DNA of 11,489 bases from Microbacterium sp. p3-SID336 (GTDB lineage: Bacteria; Actinomycetota; Actinomycetes; Actinomycetales; Microbacteriaceae). The translations under genes were made by a program, and so were the position numbers. This document shows, piece by piece, positions 6,611 to 11,489 of this stretch. The DNA lies in NCBI RefSeq assembly GCF_025143365.1, contig NZ_JALXPE010000087.1, positions 1 through 11,489 of the forward strand. Reading direction: 5' to 3'. The notes under the pieces were generated by a model. That model made no database searches, was not told the DNA's origin, and worked only from the letters and a program-made list of their open reading frames with translations. Positions within the stretch are counted from its first letter, which is position 1; every line of letters begins with the position of its first letter.

Positions 6611-7011
6611 CCCGCCTCACCGTCGAGCAGCACGTGCCGTCCCTGACGATCGCCCCCCTCACCCGCACGACCCTGGCCCTGTTCGCCGGCGCCAGCGGCG
6701 ACCACAATCCGATCCATATCGACCTGGATGCGGCACGCGCCGCCGGGCTGGAGGACGTCTTCGCCCACGGCATGCTCTCCATGGCCTATCTCGGCCGCAT
6801 GCTCACCGGGTTCATCCCGCAGCGTGCGCTCCGCGACTTCTCCGTCCGCTTCGCGGCCATCACCCCGCTCTACGCCCAGCCCCGCTGCACCGGCGTGGTG
6901 ACCGCGGTGGACGACCGGGAGGCGACGCTCGCCATCCAGGTGACACTGCCTGACGGCACGGTGACGCTCCGCGGAGAGGCCGTCATCGACATCACCGCAC
7001 TGCACGAATGA
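6607..7011 (+). CDS. MaoC-like enoyl-CoA hydratase, catalytic subunit (HadB-type)
   Basis: A 134-residue hot-dog domain carrying the intact R-hydratase signature. FAGASGDHNPIHID (26-39) includes catalytic Asp32 and His37, and FAHGMLSMA (52-60) follows. It should add water to a trans-2-enoyl-CoA to give the (3R)-hydroxyacyl-CoA; the R outcome is known for the MaoC family and not visible here. The short length means it needs a second hot-dog domain to complete the acyl site, most likely the protein encoded just upstream, with which it shares a 4-base overlap. Its stop (7009-7011) overlaps an ATG at 7008, but the dehydrogenase probably starts at 7026. The family is clear; the heterodimer and substrate are inferred. 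Confidence 0.87.
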   Translation: MTRLTVEQHVPSLTIAPLTRTTLALFAGASGDHNPIHIDLDAARAAGLEDVFAHGMLSMAYLGRMLTGFIPQRALRDFSVRFAAITPLYAQPRCTGVVTAVDDREATLAIQVTLPDGTVTLRGEAVIDITALHE

Positions 7012-7025
7012 ACAAGGGAGTCCTC

Positions 7026-7856
7026 ATGGAGAAACTCGCAGGCAAAGTGGCCATCGTCTCCGGATCCGGGCGCGGGATCGGTCGTGAAATCGCGCTGCGC
7101 CTCGCCGGCGAAGGAGCCGCGGTCGTCGTCAACGACCTCGATGCGGAGCCGGCGGAGCAGACGGTCGCAGACATCCTCGCCTCAGGAGGACGTGCGATCG
7201 CCTGTCCTGGCTCGGTGACGGCGGACGGCTTCGCGGAGCGATTCGTGCAGACGGCCGTCCACAACTTCGGCGGAGTAGACATCATCATCAACAACGCCGG
7301 GTTCACGTGGGACGCGGTGATCCAGAAGACGACCGACGAGCAGTGGGACACGATCCTCGACGTGCACCTCAAGGCGCCGTTCCGGATCCTCCGCGCCGCT
7401 CAGCCTGTCATCTCGGCCGCCGTCAAAGCCGCGCAGTCCGCCGGTGAGCCGGTGCCCTGCCGCAAAGTCGTCAACATCTCGTCGGTCGCCGGTCTCGGCG
7501 GCAACCCGGGTCAGGCGAACTACGCCTCCGCGAAGGCCGGCGTCATCGGGCTGACCAAGACCATCGCCAAGGAGTGGGGGCGGTACAACGTCACCGCGAA
7601 CACGGTGGCGTTCGGGATGATCCGCACGCGTCTCACAGAGGCGGCGGCATCCGGCGACAGCACGATCGACATCGACGGGCGGGAGATCAAGGTCGGCGTG
7701 AGCGCTCAGCTCCTGGAGCAGATGGCATCGCAGATCCCCCTGGGGCGATCCGGGACACCCGAAGAGGCGGCCGGCGCCGTGCTGCTCTTCTGCCTTCCGG
7801 AATCGGACTACATCTCGGCGCAGACGGTGGTCTGCGGCGGCGGCTTCTCGATCTGA
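7026..7856 (+). CDS. Short-chain dehydrogenase/reductase, 3-hydroxyacyl-CoA dehydrogenase of the HSD17B4 type
   Basis: A 276-residue classical SDR expected to oxidise the 3-hydroxyacyl-CoA to the 3-oxoacyl-CoA with NAD+. The cofactor loop is GSGRGIG (13-19), NNAG is at 89-92, and the catalytic residues are Ser153 (NISSVAG), Tyr166 and Lys170 (YASAK). The residue that is usually the structural Asn of the tetrad is His114 (LDVHLKAPF), as I recall for the dehydrogenase domain of HSD17B4/MFP-2-like proteins. An Asp at the end of beta-2 (NDLD, 37-40) favours NAD over NADP. An insertion around 131-145 and a long substrate loop (about 193-240) suit a bulky CoA ester. The ATG at 7026 has AGGGAG five bases before it and is preferred to the ATG at 7008, which overlaps the previous stop. 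The general label FabG would also fit, but context argues for degradation. Confidence 0.87.
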   Translation: MEKLAGKVAIVSGSGRGIGREIALRLAGEGAAVVVNDLDAEPAEQTVADILASGGRAIACPGSVTADGFAERFVQTAVHNFGGVDIIINNAGFTWDAVIQKTTDEQWDTILDVHLKAPFRILRAAQPVISAAVKAAQSAGEPVPCRKVVNISSVAGLGGNPGQANYASAKAGVIGLTKTIAKEWGRYNVTANTVAFGMIRTRLTEAAASGDSTIDIDGREIKVGVSAQLLEQMASQIPLGRSGTPEEAAGAVLLFCLPESDYISAQTVVCGGGFSI

Positions 7857-7865
7857 CAGGAAACC

Positions 7866-9011
7866 ATGGAACGCGACATCTTCGACCACGATCACGAGGC
7901 CTTCCGGGAGGCGTCGCTAGAGTTCCTCGCTCGTGAGGTCACCCCGCACTACGCGACGTGGGAAACGGAGGGCATCGTCCCCCGTGAGCTGTTCACCGGG
8001 TTGGGGGAACTCGGTCTGTTCGCGGCTGTGCCCGAGGAGTTCGGCGGATCGGGCGTCGAGGACCTCCGGTTCAGCGCGGTGCTCGCGGAGGAGGCAGCCG
8101 AGGCCGGCGTCTTCCCAGCCCTCACCGGTGCGACACTCCAGTCCGACGTCGTCCTCCCCTACCTGCTCCGCCTCGCCTCCGCCGAGCAGCAGCAGCGGTG
8201 GCTCCCCGCGATCGCGGAAGGACGCACGATCCTTGCCATCGCGATGACGGAGCCGGGAACGGGTTCCGACCTCGCCGGGATCCGTACGCGAGCCGTGCGC
8301 GAAGGCGATCACTACGTGGTGAACGGCGCGAAGACCTTCATCACGAACGGCATCAACGCCGACCTGGTGCTCGTGGTCGTGCGCACCGGCGATGATCCGC
8401 ATCGCGGACTGTCGCTTCTGGCCGTGGAGCGCGGCACCCCCGGATTCGAACGGGGGCGGCGACTCGAGAAGCTCGGCATGCACGTTCAGGACACCGCGGA
8501 GCTGTCGTTCAGCGACGCGATCGTCCCGGCCGCCAACCTCGTCGGCGAGGAGGGAGGCGGGTTCTTCGCTCTCACCTCGAACCTGCCCACGGAACGGCTC
8601 TCGATCGCCATCGCGGCGGTGGCTCAAGCTCGCACGGCACTGCGCTGGACCGCAGACCATGTCCGGGCCAGGAAGGCGTTCGGCGTGCCGATCGGGTCCT
8701 TCCAGACCACACGCCATCGACTCGCAGACCTGGACACCGAGATCGACATCACCCGCCATTACGTCGATCGCTGTCTGGCCGAGCTCGTCGCGGGGCGTCT
8801 CTCCCCCGTCGATGCGGCGAAGGCGAAGCTCTGGGCCACCGAACTGCTGGGGCGCACGACCGATGCCTGCGTCCAGCTGCACGGCGGATACGGGTACATG
8901 ACCGAGTATCCGATCGCGCGACTGTATGCGGATGCCCGAGTGTCGCGGATCTACGGCGGCACGAGTGAGATCATGAGGGAGATCATCGGCCGGTCCCTCC
9001 GGCTGGATTGA
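7866..9011 (+). CDS. Acyl-CoA dehydrogenase, LCAD/IVD-type active site
   Basis: A 381-residue flavoenzyme of normal length that introduces the alpha-beta double bond into an acyl-CoA, passing electrons to electron-transfer flavoprotein. Family signatures are AMTEPGTGSD (126-135), the ARKAFG helix region (268-273), LHGGYGYMTEYP (338-349) and IYGGTSEIM (362-370). The medium-chain enzyme has its catalytic Glu in the last motif, but here that position is Gly364. The base is instead predicted to be Glu243 in LPTERLSIA, which matches the LPQERLL segment of human LCAD. That alternative placement is known in long-chain and isovaleryl-CoA enzymes, which accept branched chains. The start follows the dehydrogenase stop by nine bases with AGGAAA upstream. 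It is the first oxidation step of the cluster. Chain length and branching preference cannot be read directly. Confidence 0.93.
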   Translation: MERDIFDHDHEAFREASLEFLAREVTPHYATWETEGIVPRELFTGLGELGLFAAVPEEFGGSGVEDLRFSAVLAEEAAEAGVFPALTGATLQSDVVLPYLLRLASAEQQQRWLPAIAEGRTILAIAMTEPGTGSDLAGIRTRAVREGDHYVVNGAKTFITNGINADLVLVVVRTGDDPHRGLSLLAVERGTPGFERGRRLEKLGMHVQDTAELSFSDAIVPAANLVGEEGGGFFALTSNLPTERLSIAIAAVAQARTALRWTADHVRARKAFGVPIGSFQTTRHRLADLDTEIDITRHYVDRCLAELVAGRLSPVDAAKAKLWATELLGRTTDACVQLHGGYGYMTEYPIARLYADARVSRIYGGTSEIMREIIGRSLRLD

Positions 9012-9025
9012 CACGGAGGAGCGGC

Positions 9026-10165
9026 ATGAGCGGGGTCATGGCGACGCGGGGGACGCGCCCGGCGAACAGGCGCGCGCTGATCCTGGACGCCGCGGCGACC
9101 CTGTTCGCCCAGCGCGGGTACGAGCACGTCAGCGTCCGGGACATCGCCGATGCCGTGCAGGTCGGGCCCTCCGCGCTGTACCGGCACTTCCCCGGCAAGG
9201 AGCACATCCTCGCCGAGGTCCTGTCCTCGGCGCTCGACGGATTCCGCGCAGAGATCGACGCCTCCTCGAATCGGGAGGAGTGTCTCGCAGCGCTGTCCGC
9301 CTTCATCCTCGACCACCGCGACGCCGGGGTGCTCTGGCAGCGCGAGTCACGCCACCTTCCGGCTGGCACCTCGCCCCGCGTGCAGGCGGCGCTGCGCGAC
9401 GTCCGTGACGCGTTCGCCGCCGCGGTCTCGTCCACGGGCGAGACCAGTGCCGCAACGACCGCCGCGCTCGCCGTCCTCCTCAGTCCGGCGTTCACGCGCT
9501 CCGACCTCGCCCGGTCGCAGCACGAGGAGCTGCTGGCCGAACTGGCCGAGCGCGCCTTGCGCACTCCGATCGCTGCGAACGCACCCGAGCGGCCCCGCGG
9601 CCCCGGTCGGCCGCGGGTGAGTCCGCGCGCACGGCTGGTCTCCTCGGCGATGCGGCTCTTCGCAGCCGGGAGCTACGCAGGAGTGAGCGTCGAGGAGCTC
9701 GCGGCCGACGTCGGCCTTGCGACGGGAAGCCTCTACAGCCACCTGCCCACCAAGCAGGATCTCCTCGTCATCGCACTCACCCATGCCGACGGACACCTGC
9801 AGCTGGGACTCGACCGCATCCTCGCCGAGACGGCGGACCCGCGGACGGCGCTTCATCGACTGGCAGCGTCCTACGCGGAGTTCGCCATGGGACACCCCGA
9901 CATCGTGGATGCTCTCGTGACAGAAGTCCACAACCTGCCCGCAGAGCAGGCACGGGCGATGCGGGGGGAACAGCGGGCGTACGTCGACGAGTGGTCCCAT
10001 CTCCTGCAGGAGGTCCACCCGGCGCTGACCAGCGCGGCAGCCACGATCACGGTGCAGGCGGCGCTGTCGGCCTGCAACGATCTCGCACGCAATCCCTCGG
10101 TGCGGACGCGGGAGGACGCCGAGTCGCTCGCCGCACGGGTGTGCCTGTCCGTCCTCGACGCCTGA
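9026..10165 (+). CDS. Tandem TetR-family regulator with two DNA-binding domains
   Basis: A 379-residue protein, about twice the normal TetR length. It holds two TetR N-terminal DNA-binding domains. The first is at about 16-62 (recognition region VGPSALYRHFPGKEHIL). The second is at about 201-247 (ATGSLYSHLPTKQDLLV). Each is followed by a helical ligand and dimer segment. The linker RPRGPGRPRVSPR (189-201) contains a GRP core like an AT-hook and may add a DNA contact. The frame can be read from TTG at 9008, but the ATG at 9026 with GGAGGA five bases upstream is the better start. It is the last gene of the beta-oxidation operon, 14 bases after the dehydrogenase, and probably controls the divergent promoters at 4845-4973 in response to an acyl-CoA. 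Repression is the usual mode of the family. The two-domain layout is seen directly; the operator and ligand are inferred. Confidence 0.9.
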   Translation: MSGVMATRGTRPANRRALILDAAATLFAQRGYEHVSVRDIADAVQVGPSALYRHFPGKEHILAEVLSSALDGFRAEIDASSNREECLAALSAFILDHRDAGVLWQRESRHLPAGTSPRVQAALRDVRDAFAAAVSSTGETSAATTAALAVLLSPAFTRSDLARSQHEELLAELAERALRTPIAANAPERPRGPGRPRVSPRARLVSSAMRLFAAGSYAGVSVEELAADVGLATGSLYSHLPTKQDLLVIALTHADGHLQLGLDRILAETADPRTALHRLAASYAEFAMGHPDIVDALVTEVHNLPAEQARAMRGEQRAYVDEWSHLLQEVHPALTSAAATITVQAALSACNDLARNPSVRTREDAESLAARVCLSVLDA

Positions 10166-10175
10166 GATCGAATCG

Positions 10176-10249
10176 TAGGGCGGGCGGGACTTGAACCCGC
10201 GATCGTTGGGTTATGAGCCCACTGCCTTAACCAGCTTGGCCACCGCCCC
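10176..10249 (-). tRNA. tRNA with CAT anticodon (Met or lysidine-type Ile2)
   Basis: A 74-base cloverleaf folds on the minus strand. The acceptor stem is GGGGCGG with CCGCCCT, with G1-U72 as a wobble pair and A73 as discriminator. The D stem is GCC/GGC, the anticodon loop CTCATAA, the variable region five bases, and the T arm GCGGG-TTCAAGT-CCCGC. CCA is not encoded. The anticodon arm has three stacked G-C pairs next to the loop (GGG/CCC), usually a hallmark of initiator tRNA. However, the acceptor end is G-U rather than the bacterial initiator C-A mismatch, and the D stem has C11-G24 rather than A11-U24. Base 27 and base 43 are G and A, unpaired. An elongator Met or TilS-modified Ile2 tRNA is more likely than an initiator. 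The tRNA call is firm; the amino acid is not. Confidence 0.88.
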
Positions 10250-10259
10250 CTGCTCTCCG

Positions 10260-10265
10260 AGACTA
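10260..10265 (-). promoter_or_regulatory. Possible -10 element for the tRNA gene
   Basis: TAGTCT on the minus strand (10260-10265) matches the TANNNT form of actinobacterial -10 elements. It would start transcription a few bases before the tRNA 5' end at 10249. It overlaps the TAG stop codon of the carbonic anhydrase-like gene. The -35 region (CGGACG near 10283-10288) is weak. Co-transcription with the upstream gene is an equal possibility. Confidence 0.32.
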
Positions 10266-10835
10266 CCGGTCCCCCGCGCCGTCGTCCGGCGTCGCCGCAG
10301 GACCGGGGACCTGTGCCGCAGCGCGGTGGGTCTCGGTGTGATCCCGATACACCCGCGCGTTCTCGCGCAGACCGGCGCGCTCCTCCGCCGTCAGCTGTCT
10401 GCGCACGCGGGCGGGAACTCCGGCGACGAGCGATCCGGCGGGAACCTCTGTCCCGCCGAGGACGAGCGCCCCACCCGCCACGAGGCATTCGGCACCGATG
10501 GTCGCGCCGGAGAGCACGACCGCCCCCATGCCGATCAGCGCGCCGTCCCCGATCGTGCAGCCGTGCACGACCGCGTTGTGGCCGATCGAGACGTCCTCGC
10601 CGATGACCACCGGGTGGCCGCGGTCCACATGCACGGACACGTTGTCCTGCACGTTGCTTCCCGCCCCCACCGTCACCGTGTCGGAGTCGGCCCGCAGCAC
10701 GGCGTTGTACCAGACGCTCGCCCCCTCGTGCAGGGTGACGGCGCCGATGACTCGGGAACCGGGCGCGAGGAAGGCGGACGGATCGATCTGCGGTGTTCGC
10801 CCCGGCAGCGCGAGCAGGGAGGAGTCGTGGGTCAT
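10263..10835 (-). CDS. Gamma-class carbonic anhydrase-like hexapeptide-repeat protein
   Basis: A 190-residue left-handed beta-helix protein with repeated [LIV]-G-x4 hexapeptides from about residue 25 to 130, followed by a C-terminal helix (about 140-160) and a loose polar tail. The three zinc ligands of gamma carbonic anhydrases are present as His69 (SVHVD), His86 and His91 (GHNAVVHGC). The spacing between the last two equals that in the archaeal enzyme Cam. Gln63 and Asp64 in NVQDN match conserved positions. Proteins of this kind (YrdA, PaaY and relatives) form trimers; some hydrate CO2 and some cleave CoA thioesters. PaaY acts as a thioesterase in phenylacetate degradation, so a link to the CoA pathway nearby is conceivable but unsupported. 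It lies on the opposite strand to that operon. The ATG at 10835 lacks an SD and looks leaderless (see the -10 at 10842-10847). Confidence 0.9.
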   Translation of the reverse strand: MTHDSSLLALPGRTPQIDPSAFLAPGSRVIGAVTLHEGASVWYNAVLRADSDTVTVGAGSNVQDNVSVHVDRGHPVVIGEDVSIGHNAVVHGCTIGDGALIGMGAVVLSGATIGAECLVAGGALVLGGTEVPAGSLVAGVPARVRRQLTAEERAGLRENARVYRDHTETHRAAAQVPGPAATPDDGAGDR

Positions 10836-10841
10836 GCTGCG

Positions 10842-10847
10842 ACTCTA
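10842..10847 (-). promoter_or_regulatory. Likely leaderless promoter -10 of the carbonic anhydrase-like gene
   Basis: TAGAGT (minus strand) ends six bases before the ATG at 10835, so transcription would begin at the A of the start codon. There is no SD in that gap. This geometry is the standard arrangement for leaderless actinobacterial mRNAs. I see no good -35. Confidence 0.5.
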
Positions 10848-10931
10848 GTGCTCGCCGTGGGGCGTTCCCGGCTCCTTCGACGCCGCTCGCCCGGTCATGA
10901 CCCCGGGTTAGCGATGCCTCATCTTCCTTGC

Positions 10932-10956
10932 GGAACATTCTGAGCTGAGTAGCGTT
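10932..10956 (+). promoter_or_regulatory. Putative dps promoter, ECF-sigma-like
   Basis: GGAACA (10932-10937) is followed after 16 bases by GTT (10954-10956), within CGTT. This matches the GGAAYA-N16/17-GTT form reported for mycobacterial SigH/SigE-type ECF promoters. An overlapping sigma-70-like pair, TTGCGG (10928-10933) and TAGCGT (10950-10955) with a 16-base spacer, is an alternative. Transcription would begin roughly 30 bases before the dps start. Confidence 0.42.
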
Positions 10957-10994
10957 GATGTCATCAAGAAGCCGAACGACTCGAGGAGCACAAG

Positions 10995-11480
10995 ATGAGC
11001 AAGGCACAGACCGTTTCCACCACCGCCATCGACCCGACCGTCGCCGCAGGTGCGGCGCAGTTCCTCTCCCCCGTCGTCCTCGGGCTCCAGGCCCTCACGA
11101 TCAACGGCAAGCAGGCCCACTGGCACGCGCGCGGCGCGAACTTCGTGGGCGTGCACGAGCTGCTCGACACGATCGTCGCCCACGCGGGAGACTTCGCCGA
11201 CACGGCCGCAGAGCGCATCGTCGCTCTGGGTCTTCCGATCGACGCTCGTGTCACGGCGGTCGCCGAGAAGGCCGGCGCGACGACGGTCGCCGCGGGCTTC
11301 GCACAGTCCGACGAGCTCATCCGCGCCGTGATCGCCGACATCGACGCGATCCTCGTCGACGTGAAGGCCGCGGTCGACGGTCTCGACGAGGTCGATCTCA
11401 CGAGCCAGGACGTCGCCATCGAGATCCAGCGTGGACTCGAGAAGGACCGCTGGTTCCTCGTGTCGCACATCGCGGCCTGA
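10995..11480 (+). CDS. dps: Dps family DNA-protection ferritin
   Basis: A 161-residue four-helix-bundle protein of normal Dps length. It forms 12-subunit shells that oxidise Fe(II) with hydrogen peroxide and store iron; many members also bind DNA. The ferroxidase residues are all present with the spacing of E. coli Dps: His42 (KQAHWH), His54, Asp58, Asp69 and Glu73. Trp43 lies beside the site. The N-terminal tail is short with a single Lys (Lys3), so DNA binding through that tail may be weak. The C-terminal end (RGLEKDRWFLVSHIAA) is the conserved closing helix. The ATG has GAGGAG six bases upstream. It stands alone and diverges from the carbonic anhydrase-like gene across about 159 bases. A stress-type promoter candidate lies at 10932-10956. 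Confidence 0.95.
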   Translation: MSKAQTVSTTAIDPTVAAGAAQFLSPVVLGLQALTINGKQAHWHARGANFVGVHELLDTIVAHAGDFADTAAERIVALGLPIDARVTAVAEKAGATTVAAGFAQSDELIRAVIADIDAILVDVKAAVDGLDEVDLTSQDVAIEIQRGLEKDRWFLVSHIAA

Positions 11481-11489
11481 GCCGTCTCG

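Noticed and set aside
1..11489. Mobile elements, CRISPR arrays, toxin-antitoxin or phage genes
   Set aside because: No transposase, integrase, regularly spaced repeats or flanking direct repeats are seen, and composition looks uniform.

Overview
The window is very GC-rich, with short intergenic gaps, TGATG/ATGA/GTGA gene overlaps and clear Shine-Dalgarno (SD) sequences. Two small families I associate with Microbacteriaceae (DUF6458-like and DUF7882-like) lie at the left end. Together these suggest a high-GC actinobacterium, most likely Microbacterium or a close relative. That assignment rests on recognised protein families and style, not on a database search. I see no mobile element, CRISPR array or integration scar, and no gene-free stretch longer than 300 bases.

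Layout. Positions 8-677 (minus) hold two small genes: a two-helix membrane protein (DUF6458-like) and a soluble DUF7882-like protein. Positions 873-2093 (minus) encode a flavohemoglobin, a nitric oxide dioxygenase. Positions 2191-4844 (minus) hold an alpha-methylacyl-CoA racemase and an AMP-forming acyl-CoA ligase that overlap by 4 bases. A 129-base divergent control region (4845-4973) separates these from a plus-strand operon at 4974-10165. That operon encodes an SCP-x type thiolase, two single-domain MaoC hot-dog proteins, a short-chain dehydrogenase, an LCAD-type acyl-CoA dehydrogenase and a TetR regulator with two DNA-binding domains in one chain. A tRNA gene with a CAT anticodon (10176-10249, minus), a gamma-class carbonic anhydrase-like protein (10263-10835, minus) and a Dps ferritin (10995-11480, plus) close the window.

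How the genes fit together. The divergent block supplies every step of one beta-oxidation round for an alpha-methyl-branched acid: activation (ligase), C2 epimerisation (racemase), dehydrogenation (acyl-CoA dehydrogenase), hydration (MaoC pair), oxidation of the 3-hydroxyl (SDR) and thiolysis (SCP-x thiolase). Each enzyme is of the subtype known elsewhere to tolerate 2-methyl branching. The set parallels the human peroxisomal branched-chain route (AMACR, MFP-2, SCPx), but with each activity on its own polypeptide and a dehydrogenase in place of the oxidase. The substrate is not evident; methyl-branched fatty acids, isoprenoid acids, a sterol-type side chain or 2-arylpropionate-like acids are all possible. 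The tandem TetR protein is the likely local regulator, and the related repeats in the divergent region are its likely binding sites.

The outer genes (flavohemoglobin, carbonic anhydrase-like protein, Dps, small proteins) look like ordinary housekeeping and stress genes. Some of their control regions are nevertheless worth a look: an RBS-adjacent hairpin, a structured leader, a leaderless start and an ECF-sigma-like promoter before dps.
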